From assembly GCA_021796015.1 (NCBI GenBank), contig JAJYOT010000014.1, positions 1-31,187 of the forward strand: DNA of 31,187 nucleotides, given 5' to 3'. Position numbers and translations under genes: made by a program. This document shows, piece after piece, positions 7,686 to 13,132 of this stretch (position 1 is the first letter of the stretch; each line of letters begins with the position of its first letter). The notes under the pieces were generated by a model, which was not told the DNA's origin, made no database searches, and saw only the letters and a program-made list of their open reading frames with translations. This DNA comes from a bacterium. GTDB lineage: Bacteria > Elusimicrobiota > Elusimicrobia > UBA1565 > UBA9628.

Positions 7686-7830
7686 GTCCCCATAGCGCAG
7701 ACAAAGTCGAGCTTTAGTCCTCCCAAAAAACCGGCCGAATTAGGGAAAAAATTGATATCTCCTGCACTTGCCCTTTTTGTCCCGCCTCTTGGCGCGTAAA
7801 GCAGCCGAAGCCACCCGCCACGATACTCCC
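7686..7830. repeat. Partial copy of a dispersed non-coding repeat (third copy)
   Basis: Two blocks match the repeats further right. Around 7687-7737, 'ggcgtccc.atagcgc' followed by 'agctttagtcc.cccaaaaa' matches 9889-9932. Around 7750-7815, the segment containing 'cgcctcttggcgcg' matches 9363-9430 and 9999-10063. The hairpin and C-poor part of the other copies are missing. It sits in the 232-bp gap between the divergent RHS array and the XRE gene. Confidence 0.7.
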
Positions 7831-7832
7831 CC

Positions 7833-7861
7833 TTGAAAAATAAGCATTTTTCGTTTATAAT
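7833..7861 (+). promoter_or_regulatory. Sigma70-type promoter of the XRE/nucleotidyltransferase module
   Basis: TTGAAA (7833-7838) and TATAAT (7856-7861) are separated by exactly 17 bp. Transcription should begin near 7868, leaving a short AT-rich leader of about 28 nt without a Shine-Dalgarno sequence before the ATG at 7896. Confidence 0.75.
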
Positions 7862-7897
7862 ATTTATATAGAAATAATTTTATTTCTATATAAATAT
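7860..7897. promoter_or_regulatory. Perfect 18-bp-arm palindrome, probable autoregulatory operator
   Basis: The arms 7860-7877 and 7880-7897 are perfect reverse complements around a 2-nt centre. The palindrome overlaps the end of the -10 box, covers the predicted transcription start, and ends inside the ATG of the XRE gene. This is the expected place for autorepression by the encoded HTH protein. Confidence 0.75.
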
Positions 7898-8678
7898 GAC
7901 CGCGAACATCCTGGAAGCGCAAATCGGAACAAAAATCCGTGAACTGCGGAAGGAACGCCGCTGGACCCAGCAGCGTTTGGCCGCTTTTTTGGGCATCACC
8001 CAAGGCCATCTCTCCCAGCTCGAACGAGGCAATGGCTCCTTCTCGGCGAATCAACTCCTCGCCATCCTCAAACACTTCAACATCGCGCTGGATTATTTCT
8101 CGAAACGCAAAATGCCGGCCGGAGACCAGATTCAAAATGCTTTGGCCCGGCAGGGGGCGGCGCACCTGCTTGAGAGCGAGGATATTCTCCCCTCCGAGAA
8201 GCTGAAAGCCGCGACGGATGCGATCCGCGAAGCGCTTGTGTCCGGAGATTCGGCGCGGCAAATCGCGGCCATCGCTCCGGTTTTGGCAAACCATGCCGGA
8301 CAAATGAATCTGGGCAAACTGCGAACCGAGTTCAGGAATCTCGGCCTGGCAAACCGCTTTGAGTGGGCGATTGAATCGGCCCTGGAAGCCATAAGACAAG
8401 AGGCTTTGCGGCTCTTGCCGCGCCAATGGCGCGTCAAATACCGAAGAGCCGCGACCATCATCGGAATCAACATTCAGCCCCTGCCCCCGTTGAGCCCGGA
8501 GCTGGATTCCCAAGATATTGCGCCTCTTGATGTTCTTGACCCCGAGATCACGACCCCGGAGGCGTTGAAGGAGGTCAGCGAAAACCTTTCTCCGCTGGCA
8601 AGAAAATGGAAAATTGCCACGCGAATCAAGACCGATGATTTTATAAGAGCGCTGAGGGCTTCCCGTGGCGCTGATTGA
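7896..8678 (+). CDS. XRE-family HTH regulator, probable antitoxin of a nucleotidyltransferase module
   Basis: This is a 260-aa protein. Residues ~9-65 form a canonical XRE/Cro helix-turn-helix (IGTKIRELRKERRWTQQRLA, GITQGHLSQLERGNGSFSAN). The remaining ~195 residues are mostly helical and soluble, without a motif I recognise. The gene overlaps the next one by 14 nt. The start at 7896 is fixed by the promoter/palindrome architecture and by the HTH beginning a few residues later. HTH proteins paired with AbiEii/DUF6036-like nucleotidyltransferases occur widely as toxin-antitoxin or defence modules. The HTH assignment is secure; the antitoxin role is inferred from the overlap and the neighbour's family. 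Confidence 0.85.
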   Translation: MTANILEAQIGTKIRELRKERRWTQQRLAAFLGITQGHLSQLERGNGSFSANQLLAILKHFNIALDYFSKRKMPAGDQIQNALARQGAAHLLESEDILPSEKLKAATDAIREALVSGDSARQIAAIAPVLANHAGQMNLGKLRTEFRNLGLANRFEWAIESALEAIRQEALRLLPRQWRVKYRRAATIIGINIQPLPPLSPELDSQDIAPLDVLDPEITTPEALKEVSENLSPLARKWKIATRIKTDDFIRALRASRGAD

Positions 8679-9252
8679 AGTCTTCCTCAAAGAAATTGAT
8701 TCAGGATGGAAGCCGATCGGAGAAGAGCCCATCACTCTCCAAATTATCGGCTCCGCCGCGCTGATGCTCCAGACCCGTTACGAACGCGGAACCAAGGATA
8801 GCGACATCTTGGAGTCCAGGGACGGCTCGCCAAAAATCAAGGCGCAGCTTCTAACCCTGGCGGGCAAGGACACCGATATTTATAAACGGCTCCACCTTTA
8901 CGTAGACATCGTCAACCGCGCTATTTTGTTTCTCCCTCAGAGTCCATTATTCCACCCGCTGCCGCGCATTGAACTGAAAAACTTCAGGGTCGAGGTCCTC
9001 GATATCGTTGATATCGCGCTCAGCAAGCTCAAGCGCTTTAACAGTGACGATGCCAACGACATCCGCGCCATGGCGGATAAAAAGCTGATCGACCACCCTC
9101 GGCTTGTCTCGCGATTTCAGGCGGCCGCAGATTGGTTTTCGATAGACGCTCGCGCGCCCGATCTGGCCCGCTACCTTAAGAATCTAAACAAAGTCGAGCG
9201 CGAAATCCTCGCCGTACCGCCCTCGGAAATTGAACTGCCTGAGTTCGAGTAG
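8665..9252 (+). CDS. Nucleotidyltransferase-fold protein (AbiEii/DUF6036-like), probable toxin
   Basis: This is a 195-aa protein with a GTG start inside the end of the XRE gene. The polymerase-beta-type nucleotidyltransferase signature is visible: IIGSAALML (G29, S30) followed by RGTKDSDILES (D45, D47), the Gly-Ser and Asp-x-Asp pair that binds nucleotide and metal. Downstream, VEVLDIVDIALSKLKRFNSDDANDIRAM resembles the helical continuation of DUF6036/AbiEii proteins ('lvAsKl.Rf...D..Di..l'). Relatives such as AbiEii/MenT transfer nucleotides to tRNA acceptor ends or other targets. Here the target is unknown. Length fits the short DUF6036 class, and the gene seems intact. The fold is probable; toxicity is inferred. 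Confidence 0.75.
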   Translation: MALIEVFLKEIDSGWKPIGEEPITLQIIGSAALMLQTRYERGTKDSDILESRDGSPKIKAQLLTLAGKDTDIYKRLHLYVDIVNRAILFLPQSPLFHPLPRIELKNFRVEVLDIVDIALSKLKRFNSDDANDIRAMADKKLIDHPRLVSRFQAAADWFSIDARAPDLARYLKNLNKVEREILAVPPSEIELPEFE

Positions 9253-9319
9253 CCTCCCTCAATTGAATGGGCTGCCTATCAGGAGGCTTGAGTTGGACGC
9301 TCAAATTCCTTCCGGCAAT

Positions 9320-9339
9320 CCTTCCGGCATGCCGGAAGG
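9320..9339. repeat. Perfect 20-bp palindrome downstream of the nucleotidyltransferase gene
   Basis: The two 10-bp arms (ccttccggca and its complement) abut at 9329/9330. A half copy of the same arm lies just upstream at 9308-9317. No T-tract follows, so a simple intrinsic terminator is not indicated; a protein-binding site or cruciform is possible. Confidence 0.6.
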
Positions 9340-9362
9340 GTCGAGAAAAGCGGGGATTCATT

Positions 9363-9825
9363 AAAAATCTATTATTTCTCTGCCCTTTTTGGCCCGCCTC
9401 TTGGCGCGAAAAGCCGCTTAAGCCTCCTGACCACACCCCCACAACCACATTGAAAAATGGTGGTTTCAGTGGCGCTGTGGTCAGGAGGACGGCGGGGATT
9501 GGGGCAGGAAATTAAGGAAAGAGGAGGCGGAGAGTTGGGATGAAAATGGTTAGGAGTGAGCTTAAAAGTGGAAGGAAAGGAGGGCAGGTTTGGGTTGGGA
9601 GATGCGGGAAACAAGGGGTTAGGTTAAGCCAAGAAATGTCATGAGGATGGGTCAGTGAGCGGCCGGAAACGGGAGAATCGGGATGAGAGTTTGAGGCTAA
9701 AGGGCTGGGGGTTTAGGGTCTAAAAGGTTTGGAAGTTAGGTAGGTTTGAGGTTCCGCTTAGGGGTCAAGGACGGCAAAGCTTGGGATCATCTCTAGGCTG
9801 GTTGAGGGCAAGTTAGGCTCCGAGA
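9363..9825. repeat. Long non-coding direct repeat, copy A
   Basis: Aligned to 9999-10455 (offset about 635 bp), this copy is mostly identical with scattered substitutions and small indels. It opens with 'cgcctcttggcgcgaaaag', contains a long hairpin (9423-9488), then a G/A-rich, C-poor tract including 'gggctgggggtttaggg'. It has no open frame shared with copy B. Confidence 0.8.
9423..9488. repeat. Inverted repeat/hairpin within copy A
   Basis: CCTCCTGACCACA (9423-9435) is perfectly complementary to TGTGGTCAGGAGG (9476-9488). A smaller ACCAC/GTGGT pairing lies within the loop. The outer stem is conserved unchanged in copy B while the loop has diverged. Confidence 0.75.
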
Positions 9826-9936
9826 CTTCAGTCAAAAATAGTTGATAATAAAACTCCCCTTTACTTCCGAACAGGGCGTGGGCGTCCCAATAGCGCGGGC
9901 AAAGCCTAGCTTTAGTCCCCCCAAAAACCCTCAAAA

Positions 9937-9975
9937 CCTACGTCTGTCGCTACGTCTGTTCTTGCAGACGTAGGT
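9937..9975. repeat. Inverted repeat, 11-bp arms
   Basis: ACCTACGTCTG (9937-9947) is complementary to CAGACGTAGGT (9965-9975). A second direct copy of the left arm's core (TACGTCTG) lies in the loop at 9951-9958. Function unknown. Confidence 0.6.
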
Positions 9976-9998
9976 GAAAAGCGGCCAAATGACGGAAA

Positions 9999-10455
9999 GA
10001 ATTTATATTTCCTGCTTTTTTTGCCCCGCCTCTTGGCGCGAAAAGCCGCTTAAGCCTCCTGACCACACCCCCACAACCACATTAAAAATAGTGGTGAAAT
10101 GTGGTGCTGTGGTCAGGAGGACGGCGGGGGTTGAGGGCAGGAAATTAAGGAAAGAGGAGGCGGGAAGTTGGGATGAAAATGGTTAGGAGCGAGCTTAAAA
10201 GTGGAAGGAAAGGAGGGCAGGTTTGGGTTGGGTGGTACGAGAAACAAGGGTTGAGTTGAGCGAAGAAATGTCATGAGGATAGGTTGGTGAGCGGCCGGAA
10301 ACGGGAGGATCAGGATGAGAGTTTGAGACCGAAGGGCTGGGGGTTTAGGGTTCGATTAATGTTCGAAAAGGTTTGGAAGTCGGGGAGGTTTTGGGTTCAC
10401 CGGGAGTCAAGGACTGGTTTTTTGGATCAGGAATCGGCTGGGAGACAGAGCCAAG
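9999..10455. repeat. Long non-coding direct repeat, copy B
   Basis: This is the second copy of the unit at 9363-9825. Similarity extends to about 10455 and stops shortly before the AbiEi operator region. Confidence 0.8.
10055..10120. repeat. Inverted repeat/hairpin within copy B
   Basis: CCTCCTGACCACA (10055-10067) pairs with TGTGGTCAGGAGG (10108-10120). The inner pairing ACCACAT/ATGTGGT is formed with a different loop sequence from copy A, so pairing is kept while the loop changes. Confidence 0.75.
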
Positions 10456-10482
10456 GACAGCGATAGCGCGGCTTTGCCATTG

Positions 10483-10513
10483 CATAAACACCGTAAAAAA
10501 TACGGTGTTTATG
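10483..10513. promoter_or_regulatory. Distal operator-like inverted repeat upstream of abiEi
   Basis: CATAAACACCGTA (10483-10495) and its exact complement (10501-10513) flank AAAAA. The core CCGTA-5 nt-TACGG is repeated at 10559-10573, which argues for a shared binding protein, most simply AbiEi itself. Confidence 0.65.
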
Positions 10514-10527
10514 AGGAACAGTCCCCC

Positions 10528-10556
10528 TTGACTTAATTACTTATTTAACGCATAAT
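10528..10556 (+). promoter_or_regulatory. Sigma70-type promoter of the abiE module
   Basis: TTGACT (10528-10533) and CATAAT (10551-10556) have 17-bp spacing. Transcription should start near 10563, inside the proximal operator, with a short leader to the ATG at 10583. Confidence 0.65.
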
Positions 10557-10558
10557 AT

Positions 10559-10573
10559 CCGTAGAAATTACGG
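10559..10573. promoter_or_regulatory. Proximal operator-like inverted repeat of abiEi
   Basis: CCGTA-GAAAT-TACGG lies between the -10 box and the start codon. Its arms and 5-nt spacing are the same as in the core of the distal site. AbiEi proteins of other bacteria are known to repress their own promoter by binding inverted repeats. Confidence 0.65.
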
Positions 10574-10582
10574 TATTAGTGT

Positions 10583-11203
10583 ATGCCTACAATCCAACAC
10601 CCTTATAAAAAATCCTTTGATCGCCTCTTTGAAATCGCTGAGAGGCAACAAGGGTATTTTACCGCCAAGCAAGCCGAGGCCGCTGGCTTCGATGAAAAGA
10701 ACCACTATTACCATGTCCGCTGCGGCAATTGGATTCGAGAATGCCGGGGCGTCTATCGCCTGTCGAAATTTCCAATCACGGAGCGCCCTGACATGATCGC
10801 CTGGTCGCTATGGTCCCGAGACCGAACGGATAAACCGCAGGGGGTGTATTCCCATGAGACCGCCCTGAGCTTCTACAATCTTTCGGATCTCAATCCGCCA
10901 AAACTCCACATGACCGTTCCTCCTGATTTCCGAAGAAGCGCTCCCATCCCCCAAGTCCTAGTTCTGCATCGGGGCATACTTTACGAAGATGAGATTGAGG
11001 ACGCGCGGGGGTTTTGGGTGACAAAACCGCTAAAGACTATCGCCGATCTGGTCGCGGCGGGCTATGTAGAGGACACCTTTCTCCGCCAAGCGGCGCGGGA
11101 AGCTCTCCAGCGCGGGCTTATCAGCCAATCGAAAATCGCGGCCGACACCAGGATATCAGACGACGTGAAGAAAAAAATCCTAGAATTCATAAAGGATCAC
11201 TGA
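10583..11203 (+). CDS. abiEi: AbiEi-family antitoxin/transcriptional repressor
   Basis: This is a 206-aa protein. The N-terminal winged-helix domain shows the AbiEi pattern: FEIAERQQGYFTAKQAEAAG, then YYHVRCGNWIRECRGVYRL. It continues with the typical RPDMIAWSLWSR, GVYSHETALSFYNLSDLNPP and HMTVPPDFRR, and with a C-terminal domain (TKPLKTIADLVAAGYVEDTFLRQAAREALQRGLIS). AbiEi neutralises the AbiEii nucleotidyltransferase toxin in the type IV (AbiE) system and represses the operon. The stop overlaps the next ATG (TGATG). Two matching inverted repeats in the promoter support autoregulation. The length is normal and the gene appears intact. The family call is confident; the system's function is doubtful because the toxin gene is truncated. 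Confidence 0.85.
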   Translation: MPTIQHPYKKSFDRLFEIAERQQGYFTAKQAEAAGFDEKNHYYHVRCGNWIRECRGVYRLSKFPITERPDMIAWSLWSRDRTDKPQGVYSHETALSFYNLSDLNPPKLHMTVPPDFRRSAPIPQVLVLHRGILYEDEIEDARGFWVTKPLKTIADLVAAGYVEDTFLRQAAREALQRGLISQSKIAADTRISDDVKKKILEFIKDH

Positions 11204-11574
11204 TGGAGAAGGCGCAAAAATACGCGACCGCGACGGCGTTCCGTCGCGCTTTGGAAGATAGACTCAGGCTGATCGCCCAAAAGGAGAATCTACCTATCGA
11301 GCGCCTCCGCCGGGAAATCGCCTTTGATCGATTCTTAGCCAGGCTCTTTGCGCGCAACAAGGCCCCATGGGCGCTTAAAGGCGGATACGCCCTTGAACTG
11401 AGAATGAAGGAAGCGCGCGCAACCAAGGACATCGACATGGCCTTAGGCGAAGTTCTTTCTCCGGGGAGGCCCTTGAATGAGTCGCTTCTCGCCGCGCTCG
11501 CGCGCGATTGCGGTATTTCAGAAGATATCGACGCGGCATTCCAGCTGCTGGACACCTACCTCAAATCCGCCTAA
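11203..11574 (+). pseudogene. abiEii: AbiEii-family nucleotidyltransferase toxin, truncated after 123 aa
   Basis: The ATG overlaps the abiEi stop. The N-terminal half is a recognisable AbiEii nucleotidyltransferase: WALKGGYALELRMKE (G60, G61) and ARATKDIDMALGE (D76, D78) are the nucleotide-binding Gly pair and the metal-binding Asp-x-Asp. The frame stops after QLLDTYLKSA, whereas family members usually have over 200 residues. The missing part normally carries the remaining catalytic and helical elements. No continuation is seen in the other frames downstream. The truncation lies only ~225 bp from a broken tRNA gene, so both are likely products of one rearrangement. Probably inactive, although a short protein could still be made. 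Confidence 0.7.
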
Positions 11575-11682
11575 GTCCAGGAGGAAACGACAATGTCAAA
11601 AATTTGCACGAAAGGCGCGGCGAAAAATTTAGTTTTGCCGAAAAAATGACCCTGACGCCTCCGCAAAATTTGGTGCCATTCC

Positions 11683-11711
11683 TGGTGCCAAATGGCCATC
11701 ATTTGGCACCA
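11683..11711. repeat. Perfect 12-bp-arm inverted repeat
   Basis: TGGTGCCAAATG (11683-11694) and CATTTGGCACCA (11700-11711) flank GCCAT. An extra TGGTGCCA direct copy lies at 11671-11678. No T-tract follows on either strand, so it is more likely a binding or recombination site than a terminator. Confidence 0.65.
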
Positions 11712-11799
11712 AAAATGAGCAAAAGCCAACAAAACGAAATTGCGCGTTTCTCGACGACAAACAAAAAATATCAAACTCTGTCAAAAAGTTCCGGCATGG

Positions 11800-11836
11800 G
11801 TGTAAGGCGAACGCTCTACCGCTGAGCTAACGGCCC
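11800..11836 (-). pseudogene. 5' half of a tRNA-Val(TAC) gene, broken in the anticodon loop
   Basis: Read on the minus strand from 11836, the sequence shows acceptor strand GGGCCGT, TA, D-arm GCTC-AGCGGTA-GAGC, anticodon 5' stem TTCGC, and loop CTTACAC with anticodon TAC. The expected 3' stem GCGAA, T-arm and acceptor are absent; unrelated sequence begins after 11800. A TATAAT box lies upstream on the minus strand (about 11847-11852). This is a tRNA remnant at a recombination point, probably the island edge. Confidence 0.75.
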
Positions 11837-11900
11837 GATTTTGATTTATTATACTTTTAACTTACCCCAAAATTATCGCCCATAAAAATCCACAATTCTG

Positions 11901-11906
11901 TATAAT
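11901..11906 (+). promoter_or_regulatory. Probable -10 box of the glycosyltransferase gene
   Basis: A perfect TATAAT ends 11 nt before the ATG at 11918, which would make a nearly leaderless transcript. No Shine-Dalgarno sequence is present and no good -35 box is seen at the right distance. Confidence 0.45.
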
Positions 11907-11917
11907 TTAAGATATCG

Positions 11918-13072
11918 ATGCTCCACGCGCTTAACTCTCTCTTCGCGGTTTGGGCGACACTCCTTCTGGTGGGGCTATGGGCTTCTGCCCTTGCGACATT
12001 TCGACATTTTAGCCGAAGCGGAGTTTCCACGAATTCCACTTTCGCCGAAAAAATGACCCTTATTCGTCCTATCAGAGGGCTCAATGATGGGATCCGAGAA
12101 GCCATGGAATCTCTGGCGGAATCTGATACCCAACGCCGCTTGGAAATTCTCATCGCCATGGAGTCTTCCAATGACCCGGCTTATCCCATCGCGGTTGGAT
12201 TTTCTCAATATAAGAAAGAAAGAAACGTCTCCATCATTCTCACCGGGCCCAGCCGAGGCCGAATGGGAAAAATGCACAACATGATCGAGGCCTTTCCCAA
12301 AGCCCAAAGTCCTTTCGTCATTTTTTCCGACGCCGACGCCTGGGCCAGCCCGTCCTTAATTCGCGAAACCGCCCGCGCTTTCGGCTCTGGTTATGACGCG
12401 GTCTTTGCTCTTCCTTATTTTGCGGATCCTCAAAATGCCGCAGAAATGAGTTTTGCCGTCGCCTTAAACCATGGATTTTCAACTCCCGCGGCTCTGAGTT
12501 ATTATCTGTTCAAATTTCCGTTTTGCGCCGGAGCCTGGATGGGGTTTTCAAGGGAAGTGATTAAGAAAATAGGCGGCCTTGAATCTTTTGAAAAACGCAT
12601 CGCAGATGACTACGCGTTGGGAGTGGCGGTTTCAAAATCCGGCGGCAAACACGCTTTTCTCAACCGCCCCGTTTTCTTTCGGGAAACCACTCAAAGCGTC
12701 AAAGACACTTTCCAGCATCTATCGAAATGGGCCTCTATCATCCATTCTTGTCTTCCTAACCTTTATTTGATCGCCCCGCTTTTTTCTCCGACTCACGCGG
12801 CTGTCTTATTTCTTATTTTTGCTTGGCTGACCCACTGGCATGTTTTTGCCGCCGCGCTTCTTCTGACCGCGACCGTTGTTTCCCGCATCTTGGTGGGCAT
12901 CATCCAAGATTTAAGAATCGCGCGCAAAATGATGCCTTTTTATTCTTATATCGGAATTCCCCTCTTTGATCTGACGGCGACCGCTATTTGGATCTCTGGA
13001 TTTCGCCGGACCATTCAATGGAGAAGCAAAAACTACCGTTTATCCCCCGGTTGCCAGGCTGAAGTGGTTTAG
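11918..13072 (+). CDS. Membrane GT2/GT21-type glycosyltransferase (ceramide glucosyltransferase/HpnI-like)
   Basis: This is a 384-aa protein. An N-terminal membrane anchor (residues ~6-27) is followed by a cytoplasmic GT-A domain. Visible motifs are MTLIRPIRGLNDGIREAMESL (nucleotide-sugar-binding start), GRMGKMHNM, FSDADAW (D138, D140), RIADDYALG (D230/D231) and FQHLSKWA. Two or three C-terminal membrane segments follow (residues ~285-370), then WRSKNYRLS. This D..DxD...D...(Q/R)xxRW-like order is that of ceramide glucosyltransferases and the related HpnI group, which transfer a sugar from a UDP- or GDP-sugar to a membrane lipid. The natural acceptor cannot be told here. It stands alone, convergent with tolB, and directly follows the broken tRNA-Val, so it marks the beginning of core DNA. 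Confidence 0.8.
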   Translation: MLHALNSLFAVWATLLLVGLWASALATFRHFSRSGVSTNSTFAEKMTLIRPIRGLNDGIREAMESLAESDTQRRLEILIAMESSNDPAYPIAVGFSQYKKERNVSIILTGPSRGRMGKMHNMIEAFPKAQSPFVIFSDADAWASPSLIRETARAFGSGYDAVFALPYFADPQNAAEMSFAVALNHGFSTPAALSYYLFKFPFCAGAWMGFSREVIKKIGGLESFEKRIADDYALGVAVSKSGGKHAFLNRPVFFRETTQSVKDTFQHLSKWASIIHSCLPNLYLIAPLFSPTHAAVLFLIFAWLTHWHVFAAALLLTATVVSRILVGIIQDLRIARKMMPFYSYIGIPLFDLTATAIWISGFRRTIQWRSKNYRLSPGCQAEVV

Positions 13073-13132
13073 TCCCTTTTCTCATAAAGACAAGCCGCCT
13101 TAATGAGCGCTGGAAAGAGACATAGGACCGAA

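Larger units (their letters stand above)
9253..10582. other. 1.33-kb gene-free interval between two toxin-antitoxin modules
   Basis: No convincing coding sequence is present on either strand. Open frames here are short, without homology or Shine-Dalgarno support. The interval holds a 20-bp palindrome, two diverged copies of a long repeat (9363-9825 and 9999-10455), several inverted repeats, and the regulatory region of the AbiEi gene. From about 9489 to 9780, and again from 10121 to 10440, the plus strand is rich in G and A and very poor in C. Confidence 0.8.
11575..11917. other. Junction region between accessory island and core
   Basis: No real gene is seen. It holds an 18-codon frame (11593-11649) with a strong Shine-Dalgarno sequence (ccaggagg), a perfect hairpin (11683-11711), the 5' half of a tRNA-Val gene (minus strand), and a probable promoter for the glycosyltransferase gene. 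Confidence 0.65.

Noticed and set aside
7740..8735. 331-aa open frame antisense to the XRE gene
   Set aside because: It covers the promoter, palindrome and coding region of a clear HTH protein and has low-complexity, non-protein-like composition. It is a shadow of the high-GC coding strand.
9974..10466. Short frames 9974-10186 and 10284-10466 as genes
   Set aside because: The corresponding frames in the other repeat copy are disrupted, and there is no ribosome-binding site or recognisable protein pattern.
11683..11711. Intrinsic terminator
   Set aside because: The stem is perfect but no T-tract follows on either strand.
11508..11825. 105-aa plus-strand frame spanning the truncated abiEii end and the tRNA remnant
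   Set aside because: It crosses abiEii in another frame, then non-coding DNA and a tRNA fragment. It has no ribosome-binding site and no homology.
11700..11836. Intron-split tRNA-Val
   Set aside because: No 3' half with T-arm and matching acceptor strand is seen downstream on the minus strand, and no group I intron landmarks are visible, so truncation is the simpler reading.
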